A stretch of DNA of 64,000 bases, from NCBI GenBank assembly GCA_002279825.1, contig NCCV01000002.1, positions 215,257-279,256 of the forward strand, in the 5' to 3' direction. The stretch comes from Sphingomonadales bacterium 12-68-11. GTDB taxonomy: Bacteria; Pseudomonadota; Alphaproteobacteria; Sphingomonadales; Sphingomonadaceae. Of the stretch, positions 46,381 to 55,415 are shown one piece after another. How positions within the stretch are numbered: the first letter of the stretch is position 1; every line of letters starts with the position of its first letter. Both the position numbers and the translations under genes were made by a program. The notes under the pieces are model-generated. The model searched no databases, was not told the DNA's origin, and was given only the letters and a program-made list of their open reading frames with translations.

Positions 46381-48819
46381 ATGCGTTTCTGGGGGGCGGC
46401 GGCTGTAGCCGCGACTATGTTGTGGTCATCATCGTCGGCCTGGGGACAGGAAGCCACCCTCTCTCCAGCCGGGCAGCCGGAACCGGATGAGCCGGAAGTT
46501 CCGCCGCCCGCCGTCGATAGAGATATCGTCGTCACCGGCTCCCTCATCCGCGGCCTTCCGAGCGAATACGTGGCAAGCCCGGTATTCACGTATGACAAAC
46601 TGGACGTCGTTCGCTCGGGCGCGAATTCGATGGCCGAATACATCCTGACCATCCCGCAGAACTTTGCCGCCGACCTCAGCGATTTCGGAACATCGGCGTC
46701 GCAGATCGGATCACAGCTCAGCACCGCGACCTCTTACAATCAATACGATGCCTTTGCCGGCTTCGCGCTGCGCGGGCTCGCTTCCGATGCGACGCTGACC
46801 TTGCTCAACGGGCGCCGGATGCCATCGGTCGGGATGATCGAGGCCTCGACCGTCTCGGCCATCCCGTCGGCGCTGATCGAGCGGATCGACGTGATCCCCG
46901 ATGGCGCCTCGGCCACCTACGGCGCCGACGCCGTTGCGGGCGTGGTCAACATCGTCACGCGCAAGATAACCGACGGGGCCGAGTTCCGCGTTCGCGGCGG
47001 GATCATGAGCGAGACCGGGGCCAAGATTTGGGATGCAAGCATGCTTGCCGGAGCGAGCTGGAGCAGCGGCAGCATCTACGCCATGGCGAGCCACCAGCGG
47101 CGCGACGAGTTCGTGACCGATCCGGTGCTCTCAGGTACCACGCCGCTCTTGATCAGCCAGTTGCCGGAAGAGGATCTAAGCGGCTTCTACGGCGGCGTCC
47201 GGCAAGAAGCCGGCGATCTGACTCTGTCGGTCGACGGCTCGTACTTCGAGCGTGATCGCTCCGCGCGGCTCGATTACCCGAACACGCCGCGGAACAACCG
47301 TGACTACGTCAGCGTGGCCAACGGCTGGTCGGTCAACGGCAACGTCCATTGGGACGGCGGCGCGCGCACTTCGCTCGATCTCAACGTCGACTACGGTTCG
47401 ACCGAAGCGGGGAGCCAGCTCACTTACGGAACCGGCCGGGTGACCGCGTATAACCACGCGAACACCCTGTTCGTGGCCGAAGCCACCGCACAGACCGCGC
47501 TGGCCACGCTTCCGGCCGGTCCACTCGTCGTCGCGGGCGGCGCCCAGTATCGCGTCGAAACGCTTGAGACCGACGCGGCGATCTTCTTCTGGCAGCGCGG
47601 CGCCACCCGCAAGGCAATGTCGGTTTTCGGCGAGGCCAGCGTGCCGGTAATCAGCGCGGCGATGGGCGTGCCGCTGATGCAGGCCCTGACGCTATCGGCG
47701 GCGTTGCGTTACGAGGATCTGGAGTTCGATTCCGCGTTCGCGCCCAAGGTGGGCCTGCGTTGGCAGATCAATCCGTCGCTGGCGCTGCGCGGAACCTATG
47801 CGCGCTCTTTCCTCGTGCCACGTTTCCGGGACACGATCGGCATCGCCGAGCAGGTTTCGTTCTGGAGCCAGCCCTACCCGTTCCTCTCGGTCACCAGCCA
47901 AAACCCGGCGCTGCCCGCGGGAAACGCGCTCGCAATGTACCGCGCCGGCTCCAATCCCGATCTGGATACGCAGGAAGCCGATACCTTCACCGCCGGCCTC
48001 GACTTCACGCCCGAATTTCTGCCCAATCTGTCGTTCAGGGCGGGATACTATCGCATCAAGATCGCCGGCCGGGTGATCACCCCCGCGCAGACCGATGCCG
48101 CGACGCTCATCGACTATCAGCGCTTCAACATTGCCAATCCGACATCCGCGCAGGTCAACGCCGCCTTGAACAATCCGGTCACGTTCAGATGGTTCTCGGC
48201 CAACGTCCCGTTCATCAATCGGGGTCAAACGCAGACTTGGGATTCTGCCAGCCTGGTGCCCCCCAGCCTGACTTCACAAGTCCAGGTGATCATCGACATT
48301 CGGCCGCAGAACTTCGCGGTCGAGTTCACCGACGGCCTCGATCTGGACATCGCCTACCGGACGCGCGTCCTGGGCGGCGAAGCGCGCCTTCGGCTCAACG
48401 GCCAGTATATCCTCAACCTCGATTTGCAGGCCGGGAACGGTGAACCGGTGTCGCGGCTCGACGGCTATGCCCGCGCGGCGGACTTGAGGCTCAACGGCAG
48501 CTTGGTGTGGGGGCGCGGCGGGCTGTCGGTCGGATCGGTGGTGAACTACGTCGATGGCTTCACGGACAACCGCCCAGGCGTGGTGCCGATGCCCGTCGGG
48601 TCCTACACCACCGCATCGCTGTTCGTCGGCCTCGATCTTGCGCGGCTGACGAGGTCTCGCGCACTAGCCGACGCGGAGCTGCAGGTGGTAGCGGCCAACG
48701 TGTTCGATCAGCGCCCTCCATCTGTGCGAAACGCATACCTGGGATACGACCCTTTCAACAACCCACCCAATCCGCGCACGATCAGCGTCACGTTCACCAA
48801 GCGCATTGCAGGCCGGTAG
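46381..48819 (+). CDS. TonB-dependent receptor
   Basis: The 812-residue outer-membrane protein has a signal peptide (ATMLWSSSSAWGQE), a plug domain (DIVVTGSLIRG, AGFALRGLASDATLTLLNGRR, DVIPDGASATYGADAVAGVV) and a long beta barrel ending SVTFTKRIAGR, whose last residues are barrel-like though not a classic aromatic end. The plug resembles large sphingomonad/caulobacter receptors for oligosaccharides or siderophores; the ligand is unknown. It follows two tRNAs and precedes the DUF1800/DUF1501 pair by 136 bp. Confidence 0.92.
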   Translation: MRFWGAAAVAATMLWSSSSAWGQEATLSPAGQPEPDEPEVPPPAVDRDIVVTGSLIRGLPSEYVASPVFTYDKLDVVRSGANSMAEYILTIPQNFAADLSDFGTSASQIGSQLSTATSYNQYDAFAGFALRGLASDATLTLLNGRRMPSVGMIEASTVSAIPSALIERIDVIPDGASATYGADAVAGVVNIVTRKITDGAEFRVRGGIMSETGAKIWDASMLAGASWSSGSIYAMASHQRRDEFVTDPVLSGTTPLLISQLPEEDLSGFYGGVRQEAGDLTLSVDGSYFERDRSARLDYPNTPRNNRDYVSVANGWSVNGNVHWDGGARTSLDLNVDYGSTEAGSQLTYGTGRVTAYNHANTLFVAEATAQTALATLPAGPLVVAGGAQYRVETLETDAAIFFWQRGATRKAMSVFGEASVPVISAAMGVPLMQALTLSAALRYEDLEFDSAFAPKVGLRWQINPSLALRGTYARSFLVPRFRDTIGIAEQVSFWSQPYPFLSVTSQNPALPAGNALAMYRAGSNPDLDTQEADTFTAGLDFTPEFLPNLSFRAGYYRIKIAGRVITPAQTDAATLIDYQRFNIANPTSAQVNAALNNPVTFRWFSANVPFINRGQTQTWDSASLVPPSLTSQVQVIIDIRPQNFAVEFTDGLDLDIAYRTRVLGGEARLRLNGQYILNLDLQAGNGEPVSRLDGYARAADLRLNGSLVWGRGGLSVGSVVNYVDGFTDNRPGVVPMPVGSYTTASLFVGLDLARLTRSRALADAELQVVAANVFDQRPPSVRNAYLGYDPFNNPPNPRTISVTFTKRIAGR

Positions 48820-48955
48820 CCGACGCGCGACCCGCCGAAAGCCCTCGCGCCAACCGCGAAGGGTCTGCGCGCACCGCCCGTTAAGCCTCTCGACAGTCCC
48901 TTCACGGCAGCTCGCCTGGAGGGATCGCCGAACGCCGCAACGGAAGGCTTACGCT

Positions 48956-50437
48956 TTGGACCAATCCGTCATCGCCGTGAATCGCTTCGGGCTTGGCGCC
49001 CGCGCCGGGGAGCCGTTGCCCGCGCAGCCGCGCGAGTGGCTGCTGCGGCAGCTCAGCGCGTTCGATCCGCGTCCGGCGGCGCTGGCGGGCGCGGCTTCGT
49101 CGCGCGAGGCGACCGGGGTGCTGGTCGGGCGCCTGCAGCAACTGCGGCAGGGCAACGCCCGGCCGGAGCGGCCTGGCGCGCCGCAGGCCGCGACCGGGCA
49201 GCCGATGTCCGGGCGAGCGATGTCCGAGCAAGCGATGGACGCATCCGGCATGGACGGGATGAACGCCGAACTGGCCGCGCTCCCGGCACCGGCGCGTAAC
49301 CTGCTGCGCGAAGGGCGCGAGCGTTTCATTGCCGACGTCGGCCGGCGCGGGGCCGTGGCCCTCACCTCGCCGACGCCCTTCGCCGAGCGGCTGGTGCATT
49401 TCTGGGCCAATCATTTCACCGTCTCGGCCGCCAAGCCGCAGGCCGCCGCGGTGATCGGCCCGCACGAGTTCGACGCGATCCGCCCGCATATGACCGGGCG
49501 TTTCGCCGACTTGCTCAAGGCCGCGGTGCTGCATCCGGCGATGCTGGTCTATCTCGACCAGTTCCAGTCGATCGGGCCGAACAGCCGGGCCTCGGGCCTG
49601 GCGGCCGCGCGAGAGCGGCCGCGCGGGCTCAACGAGAACCTCGCGCGCGAGATCCTCGAACTGCACACGCTCGGCGTCGGCGGCGGCTATAGCCAGGCCG
49701 ATGTGACCGAGTTCGCCGGCGCGCTGACCGGGTGGACGCTGACGGGCCTCGGCAGGCGCGCAGCCCGCGATGTAGGCGAGCACGGCGCTTCCTTCGTCGC
49801 GCTGGCGCACGAGCCCGGCGCGCGCCAGGTGCTCGGGCGCACTTACCGGCAGGACGGGCCGGCTCAGGCGCTGGCGGTGCTCGACGATCTCGCGGCGCAT
49901 CCGGCGACCGCGCGGCACGTGGCCACCAAGCTGGCGCGGCACTTCGCCGGCGACACGCCGCCCGCGCCGATGGTGGCGCGGCTCGAAGCCGCCTTCACCG
50001 AAAGTGGCGGCGACTTACCAACGGTTTACCGCGCGCTCGTGGACTCGCCCGAGGCCTGGGCGGAGCAGCCGGTCAAGTTCCGCCAGCCGTGGGAATGGAC
50101 GCTCGCCGCGCTGCGCGCGACCGGGATCGAGCAAGTCCCGGCGCAGCGCTTCACCGGCCTGCTGAACCAGCTCGGCCAGGGTGCGTGGCAGGCGCCCTCG
50201 CCCGCCGGCTACGACGATCTGGCGGCGAGCTGGCTGGGCCCAGATGCGCTGGTGCGCCGCGCCGAAGTGGCCGAGCGGCTGGCCGCGCTGGTCCCCGAGG
50301 ACGATGCCCGCGCGCTCGGGCGGCAACTGTTCGGCGGTGGCCTCAGCGAAGCCACCGCCTCGGCGATCGCCCGCGCCGAGACTCCCGCCCAGGCGACCGC
50401 GCTCTTGCTGGTCGCGCCCGAAATGCTGCGGAGGTGA
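48956..50437 (+). CDS. DUF1800 family protein
   Basis: The 493-residue protein probably starts at TTG 48956, eight bases after GGAAGG, since no ATG starts the conserved IAVNRFGLGA. Family motifs are LVHFWANHFTVS, GLNENLAREILELHTLGV and GAYSQADVTEFA-type text (here GGYSQADVTEFAGALTGWT). A Met-rich insert (MSGRAMSEQAMDASGMDGMN) lies near residue 85. It is followed directly by a DUF1501 gene, the standard partner; the pair is thought to act in the cell envelope, but its job is unknown. Confidence 0.9.
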   Translation: MDQSVIAVNRFGLGARAGEPLPAQPREWLLRQLSAFDPRPAALAGAASSREATGVLVGRLQQLRQGNARPERPGAPQAATGQPMSGRAMSEQAMDASGMDGMNAELAALPAPARNLLREGRERFIADVGRRGAVALTSPTPFAERLVHFWANHFTVSAAKPQAAAVIGPHEFDAIRPHMTGRFADLLKAAVLHPAMLVYLDQFQSIGPNSRASGLAAARERPRGLNENLAREILELHTLGVGGGYSQADVTEFAGALTGWTLTGLGRRAARDVGEHGASFVALAHEPGARQVLGRTYRQDGPAQALAVLDDLAAHPATARHVATKLARHFAGDTPPAPMVARLEAAFTESGGDLPTVYRALVDSPEAWAEQPVKFRQPWEWTLAALRATGIEQVPAQRFTGLLNQLGQGAWQAPSPAGYDDLAASWLGPDALVRRAEVAERLAALVPEDDARALGRQLFGGGLSEATASAIARAETPAQATALLLVAPEMLRR

Positions 50438-50439
50438 CG

Positions 50440-51591
50440 ATGATCGACCGGCGACAGATCCTGATCGGCGGCGCCGCGCTCGGTGCGGCCACGCTGTTCG
50501 TGCCGAGCCTGGCTGCAGCCCAGGCCACCGGCCCCAAGCGGCTGCTGTTCGTGCTGTTGCGCGGGGCCGCCGACGGGCTCGGGCTGCTTGCCCCGGTCGG
50601 CGATCCCGACTTCGAACGGCAGCGCGGCGTTCTCGCCGAGGACTTTGCCGGGGCGCCGAAGATCGGCGGAATGTTTGCGTTCCACCCCGGGCTCGAACGG
50701 ACCGCAGCCATGTTCGCGAGCGGCGAGGCGCTCGTCGCGCATGCCGTCGCCAGCAGCTACCGCGAGCGCTCGCACTTCGACGCACAGAACTTGCTCGAGA
50801 CCGGCGGGGCCAGCGCGCACGCGCTGCGCGACGGCTGGCTCAACCGCCTGCTCGGCCAACTCGGGACGCCGCGGCCGACCGGGCTGGCGATCGCGCCGGC
50901 GATCCCGCTGGCGCTGCGCGGCGCGTTGCCGGTCACCAATTTCGCGCCCTCGCCGCTGCCCGATGCAGCCGCGCCGCTGCTCGCGCGGGTCGGCGAGCTC
51001 TACGCGGGCGACGATCAGCTTCACGCGCTGTGGCAGCAAGCGCTCGCGACGCGCGCGATGGCGGGCGACAGCGCGGGCGGCAATCTGCGCAACGCCGAAG
51101 TCGCCGGCACGCTCGCCGCCTCGCTGATGAGCGGGCCCGGCGGCGCTGGCATCGCGATGCTCGACCTGGACGGGTGGGACACGCACGCCAACCAGCGCGG
51201 TGCGCTTGCCCGCCAGCTCCGCCAGCTCGACGCGCTGCTCGGCGCCTATCGGAGCGGTATGGGCGAAGCGTGGGGCGATACCCTGGTGCTGGTCGCCACC
51301 GAGTTCGGCCGCACCGTGCGCCTCAACGGCACCGGCGGGACCGATCACGGCACCGCCGGCGCAGCGCTGGTGCTGGGCGGAGCGGTGCGCGGCGGGCGGG
51401 TCATCGCCGACTGGCCGGGCCTCGCCGACGCGGCCTTGCACGACGGCCGCGACCTCAGGCCCACCGGGTCGCTCGAAGCCGTGCTGGCGGGTGCGGCGGC
51501 GGCGCACTTCGCGCTCGATCCGGCGCCGACGATGGCCGCGCTGTTCCCCGGCCGGCAACACGCGGCGGTGCCAGGGCTGCTCAAAGCCTGA
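50440..51591 (+). CDS. Tat-exported DUF1501 family protein
   Basis: The 383-residue protein starts 2 bp after the DUF1800 stop. A twin-arginine signal (MIDRRQILIGGAALGAATLF) is clear. LLFVLLRGAADGLGLLAPVGD, LDLDGWDTHANQ, VATEFGRTVRLN and GGTDHGTAGAALVLGG follow the family, which has a sulfatase/phosphatase-like fold. It likely works with the DUF1800 protein in the periplasm. Confidence 0.93.
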   Translation: MIDRRQILIGGAALGAATLFVPSLAAAQATGPKRLLFVLLRGAADGLGLLAPVGDPDFERQRGVLAEDFAGAPKIGGMFAFHPGLERTAAMFASGEALVAHAVASSYRERSHFDAQNLLETGGASAHALRDGWLNRLLGQLGTPRPTGLAIAPAIPLALRGALPVTNFAPSPLPDAAAPLLARVGELYAGDDQLHALWQQALATRAMAGDSAGGNLRNAEVAGTLAASLMSGPGGAGIAMLDLDGWDTHANQRGALARQLRQLDALLGAYRSGMGEAWGDTLVLVATEFGRTVRLNGTGGTDHGTAGAALVLGGAVRGGRVIADWPGLADAALHDGRDLRPTGSLEAVLAGAAAAHFALDPAPTMAALFPGRQHAAVPGLLKA

Positions 51592-51690
51592 CCCCGGTGC
51601 GCGAGCGGCAAGCGCGCGCTTGCCCCATGCCCGCGCGCCGCCTATCTGCGCGGCAAATCCAGCCACTCTCGACTTCGCCAAGGACCTCCG

Positions 51691-53364
51691 ATGGCCGCGC
51701 AATACGCATACGTCATGAAGAACATGACGAAGACTTTCCCCGGCGCGCAAAAGCCGGTGCTGTCGAGCATCGACTTGCAGTTCTACCAGGGCGCCAAGAT
51801 CGGCATCGTCGGCCCCAACGGCGTCGGCAAGTCGACCCTGATGAAGATCATGGCCGGGATCGACACCGACTTTACCGGCGAGGCCTGGCCGGGTGAGTAC
51901 ATCACCGTCGGCTACCTGGCACAGGAACCCGAACTCGATCCGACCAAGACCGTGCTCGAGAACGTCAAGGACGGCGCGCGCGAGATCGCCGACATGGTCG
52001 AACGCTTCAACCAGATCGGCATCGAGATGGGCGAGGACGGCGCTGACTTCGACGCGCTCGGCGCCGAGATGGGCGAGTTGCAGGAGAAGATCGACGCGGT
52101 CGACGGCTGGACGCTCGACAACCAGCTCGAGATCGCCATGGAGGCGCTGCGCTGCCCGCCCGGCGATTCGGGGGTCGAGAGCCTGTCGGGCGGCGAGAAG
52201 CGCCGCGTGGCGCTGACCCGGCTGCTGATCCAGAAGCCGGGCGTGCTGCTGCTCGACGAACCGACCAACCACCTCGATGCCGAAAGCGTCGAATGGCTCG
52301 AAAACCACCTCAAGGAATATGCCGGCGCGGTGCTGATGATCACTCACGACCGCTACTTCCTCGATCACGTGGTCGATTGGATCCTCGAGCTCGATCGCGG
52401 CAAGTACTTCCCTTACGAAGGCAACTACTCGACCTACCTGGAGAAGAAGGCCAAACGCCTGGCGCAGGAGGAGCGCGAGGAAAGCGGCCGCTCCAAGGCG
52501 CTGCGCGAGGAACTCGAGTGGATCCGCCAGACCCCGGCCGCGCGGCAGACCAAGTCCAAGGCGCGCATCCGCAAGTTCGAGCAGCTCCAGGAAGCGCAGA
52601 ACGACCGCAAGCCGGGCAAGGCGCAGATCGTCATCCAGGTGCCCGAGCGGCTCGGCGGCAAGGTCATCGAGGTCAAGAACATCTCGAAGGCTTACGGCGA
52701 CAAGCTGCTGTTCGAGAACCTCTCGTTCACGCTTCCCCCGGGCGGCATCGTCGGGGTGATCGGGCCCAACGGCGCGGGCAAATCGACGCTGTTCAAGATC
52801 ATCACCGGCAAGGAGACGCCCGATTCGGGATCGATCGAGATCGGCTCGACCGTCCGGCTCGGCTTCGTCGACCAGAGCCGCGACCATCTCGATCCGTCGA
52901 AGAACGTATGGGAGGAAATCTCCGACGGGCTCGACTACATGACCGTCAACAAGCACGAGACCTCCACCCGGGCTTATGTCGGGGCGTTCAACTTCAAGGG
53001 CGCCGACCAGCAGAAGAACGTCGGCAAGCTGTCGGGCGGTGAGCGCAACCGCGTCCACATGGCCAAGATGCTCAAGACCGGCGGCAACGTGCTGCTGCTC
53101 GACGAGCCGACCAATGACCTCGACGTCGAGACGCTGGCCGCGCTCGAGGACGCGATCGAGAACTTCGCCGGCTGCGCGGTGGTGATCAGCCACGACCGCT
53201 TCTTCCTCGACCGCCTCGCCACCCACATCCTCGCCTTCGAAGGCGACAGCCACGTCGAATGGTTCGAGGGGAACTTCGAGAGCTACGAGGAAGACAAGCG
53301 CCGCCGGCTGGGTGACGCGGCGGACCGGCCGACGCGGTTGGCGTACAAGAAACTGACGCGGTGA
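51691..53364 (+). CDS. ettA: Energy-dependent translational throttle ABC-F protein EttA
   Basis: The 557-residue protein has two ABC domains: Walker A GPNGVGKST near 45-55 and GPNGAGKST near 356-366, LSGGEKRRVAL and LSGGERNRVHM signatures, and Walker B LLLDEPTNHLD and LLLDEPTNDLD. The EttA linker and arm between them are present. It binds the ribosomal E site and gates elongation by energy state. Confidence 0.96.
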   Translation: MAAQYAYVMKNMTKTFPGAQKPVLSSIDLQFYQGAKIGIVGPNGVGKSTLMKIMAGIDTDFTGEAWPGEYITVGYLAQEPELDPTKTVLENVKDGAREIADMVERFNQIGIEMGEDGADFDALGAEMGELQEKIDAVDGWTLDNQLEIAMEALRCPPGDSGVESLSGGEKRRVALTRLLIQKPGVLLLDEPTNHLDAESVEWLENHLKEYAGAVLMITHDRYFLDHVVDWILELDRGKYFPYEGNYSTYLEKKAKRLAQEEREESGRSKALREELEWIRQTPAARQTKSKARIRKFEQLQEAQNDRKPGKAQIVIQVPERLGGKVIEVKNISKAYGDKLLFENLSFTLPPGGIVGVIGPNGAGKSTLFKIITGKETPDSGSIEIGSTVRLGFVDQSRDHLDPSKNVWEEISDGLDYMTVNKHETSTRAYVGAFNFKGADQQKNVGKLSGGERNRVHMAKMLKTGGNVLLLDEPTNDLDVETLAALEDAIENFAGCAVVISHDRFFLDRLATHILAFEGDSHVEWFEGNFESYEEDKRRRLGDAADRPTRLAYKKLTR

Positions 53365-53492
53365 TCGGCTTAGGCCATCCTGAACGTTCAGCTTACTAGC
53401 CGGTTCAGTTAACGGAAAGCCCGACTCGCCTAATCCTTGCGCCATGCTTCGCCGCAGCCACCGGGCGGCCTGACTTGGGAAGGATTGCCGCG

Positions 53493-54485
53493 ATGACAGT
53501 TTCGAAACTCGGCTGGAACAGCGGGCTGACCGCTCTCGCTATCGCCTTGGCGGCGTCGGCGGCGCCGGCCGCCGCGCAGCGCGGCGGGGATCGCGGTGAA
53601 CGGAGCGCCGAGCGGACCGAGAGCGCCAACCCGGCCGGCCGCCCGGCGGCAATCGAGCGCGCTCAACGCCAGCAGCAGGAGCGCCGCGAGGCGCCGCGCC
53701 AGGCCGAGCAGCCTCGGCCGGCCCCCGCCGCGGTGGCTCAGCGCGCTCCCGATCGGGGCGGCAGCGGCGGCTGGCAGGGTCGCGGCCAGGAACAGCAGCA
53801 GCAGCAGCAGCAGCAGGCCAGCCCGCAGCCAGCGCCGGGTCAGCAGGGCCAATGGCGCGGCCGCGCCTCCCCCGTCCAACCCGCGCAAGCGCAGCCCCAG
53901 CCCCCGCGCGGCGGCCGCGACGGCGACAATCGCTGGGGCGGCGGCGAGCGGGGCCGGCCCGACGGCAATCGGCCCGACGGCAACCGCCCGAACGGCGCAC
54001 GGCCGGACGGAAATCGCCCCGACGACAACCAATGGCGCGGCCGCAATCCCAACCAGGACGGCAACCGCTGGAACGACGACAACCGCTATCGCAACGACAA
54101 CCGCTACCAGGACAACCGCAGCCGCGACCGGGACGATCGCGACGGGCGCGGCTGGAGCGGGCGTGACGACGATCGCCGCTGGGACCGCAACTGGCGCGGC
54201 AACAACCGCTACGACTGGCAGCGCTATCGCACCAGCAACCGGGTGGTGTTCAACCTCGGGGTCTATGCGGCGCCGTACCGCGGGTACAGCTACCGCCGGT
54301 TCGGCATCGGCGCCACGCTCCAGTCGCTGTTCTTCGGCAACCGCTACTGGATCAACGACCCGTGGCAGTACCGTCTGCCCGAAGTCTACGGCCCCTACCG
54401 CTGGGTTCGCTACTACGACGACGTGCTGCTGGTGGACACTTACACCGGCGAAGTGGTCGACGTGATCTACGACTTCTTCTGGTAG
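53493..54485 (+). CDS. RcnB-like exported protein with low-complexity N-half
   Basis: The 330-residue protein has a signal peptide (SAAPAAAQRG), a Gln/Arg/Pro-rich stretch with a run of about eight CAG codons (53793-53816) and a five-residue repeat (RPDGN-type, 53953-54030), then Asn/Arg/Asp-rich text. The C-terminal RcnB-like domain has RYWINDPWQYRLPEVYGPYR and DDVLLVDTYTGEVVDVIYDFFW. RcnB proteins are periplasmic; nickel/cobalt control is known in E. coli only. Confidence 0.88.
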   Translation: MTVSKLGWNSGLTALAIALAASAAPAAAQRGGDRGERSAERTESANPAGRPAAIERAQRQQQERREAPRQAEQPRPAPAAVAQRAPDRGGSGGWQGRGQEQQQQQQQQASPQPAPGQQGQWRGRASPVQPAQAQPQPPRGGRDGDNRWGGGERGRPDGNRPDGNRPNGARPDGNRPDDNQWRGRNPNQDGNRWNDDNRYRNDNRYQDNRSRDRDDRDGRGWSGRDDDRRWDRNWRGNNRYDWQRYRTSNRVVFNLGVYAAPYRGYSYRRFGIGATLQSLFFGNRYWINDPWQYRLPEVYGPYRWVRYYDDVLLVDTYTGEVVDVIYDFFW

Positions 54486-54536
54486 CCGCCCCTTCCCCAG
54501 CGTTGACCTTCGCCGGTGAGAGTGGCCCGGCAAGCG

Positions 54537-54566
54537 GAGCCCCCGGTCCTCGGATCGGGGGCTCTT
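54537..54566 (+). terminator. Hairpin terminator after the RcnB-like gene
   Basis: GAGCCCCCG at 54537-54545 and CGGGGGCTC at 54556-54564 form a perfect 9-bp stem with a 10-nt loop, followed by only TT. It is probably a transcription stop or attenuator before the oxygenase gene. Confidence 0.55.
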
Positions 54567-54614
54567 GCGCGCCCTCTTGCGTGGGGGGCCGGGCAATGGA
54601 TATGCAGGGCGGCG

Positions 54615-55316
54615 ATGGCCGTCCCGCAACTGACCCCGCACGTCCCCACGCCCGACGACAAGGACAATCCCGATCGGGCTCGGTTGCGCCGGATCGGACG
54701 CCAGGTGCGCGAACGGCTGGCGGCAAACCCGGCGGTGTACAAAGTCCAGGTCGAAAAGGCCGAGCTCTACGCGCTCGGCGGGTTTCTTACCCCTGACGAG
54801 TGCCAACGGCTGATCGCGCTGACCGACGCGGTGGCGCGGCCATCGAGCGCCTTCGATGCCGACTATTCGAGCGGTTACCGCACCTCCTACTCAGGCGATC
54901 CCGATCCGACCGATCCGTTCGTGCGGCGCATCCAACGCCGGATCGACGATCTGCTCGGGATCGATCCCAGCTTCGGCGAGACCATCCAGGGGCAGCGTTA
55001 CCTGCCCGGCCAGCAGTTCCAGGCGCACACCGACTGGTTTCCCGCGAACACGCCCTACTGGCCGCAGGAAAAGAACCGCGGCGGGCAGCGCAGCTACACG
55101 ACGATGGTGTTCCTCAACGCGGTCGAGCAAGGCGGCGAGACCGATTTTCCGCGCCTCGGCATCACTTTCACGCCGATGCCCGGCGTGCTGCTGATCTGGA
55201 ACAACGCCGACGAACAAGGCCGCCCGAACCCGTGGACGATCCACGCCGGCACTCCGGTGATCAAAGGCGTGAAGCACATCGTGACCAAGTGGTACCGCGC
55301 GCGGCGGTGGCACTAG
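54615..55316 (+). CDS. 2-oxoglutarate/Fe(II)-dependent prolyl-4-hydroxylase-like oxygenase
   Basis: The 233-residue protein is a P4H-type double-stranded beta-helix enzyme. FQAHTDWF supplies the HxD metal ligands, LNAVEQGGETDFP is the family strand, and IKGVKHIVTKWYR supplies the late segment with 2-oxoglutarate-binding Lys; an IHAGTPV strand carries another His. The substrate is unknown. ATG 54615 was chosen because upstream in-frame residues are not conserved-looking. Confidence 0.88.
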   Translation: MAVPQLTPHVPTPDDKDNPDRARLRRIGRQVRERLAANPAVYKVQVEKAELYALGGFLTPDECQRLIALTDAVARPSSAFDADYSSGYRTSYSGDPDPTDPFVRRIQRRIDDLLGIDPSFGETIQGQRYLPGQQFQAHTDWFPANTPYWPQEKNRGGQRSYTTMVFLNAVEQGGETDFPRLGITFTPMPGVLLIWNNADEQGRPNPWTIHAGTPVIKGVKHIVTKWYRARRWH

Positions 55317-55328
55317 GCGGCTTGGTTT

Positions 55329-55411
55329 CGTCATTGCGAGCGTAGCGAAGCAATCCAGGGCGGCAGGACCTCGCCCTAGATTGCCGCGGGGCTTCGCCCC
55401 TCGCAATGACG
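55329..55411. repeat. Dispersed hairpin repeat, family B (copy 1)
   Basis: CGTCATTGCGAG at 55329-55340 and its reverse complement CTCGCAATGACG at 55400-55411 bound a long imperfect hairpin starting CGTCATTGCGAGCGTAGCGA. The same unit occurs at 62673-62757. It lies between two convergent genes. Confidence 0.88.
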
Positions 55412-55415
55412 ATAG

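Noticed and set aside
50209..53445. Very long open frame (about 1,080 codons) on the minus strand opposite the DUF1800/DUF1501/ettA genes
   Set aside because: Its product is Arg/Asp/His/Gly-rich with no domain, signal or ribosome site, and it runs exactly opposite well-supported genes. Long antisense frames are expected at this GC content.
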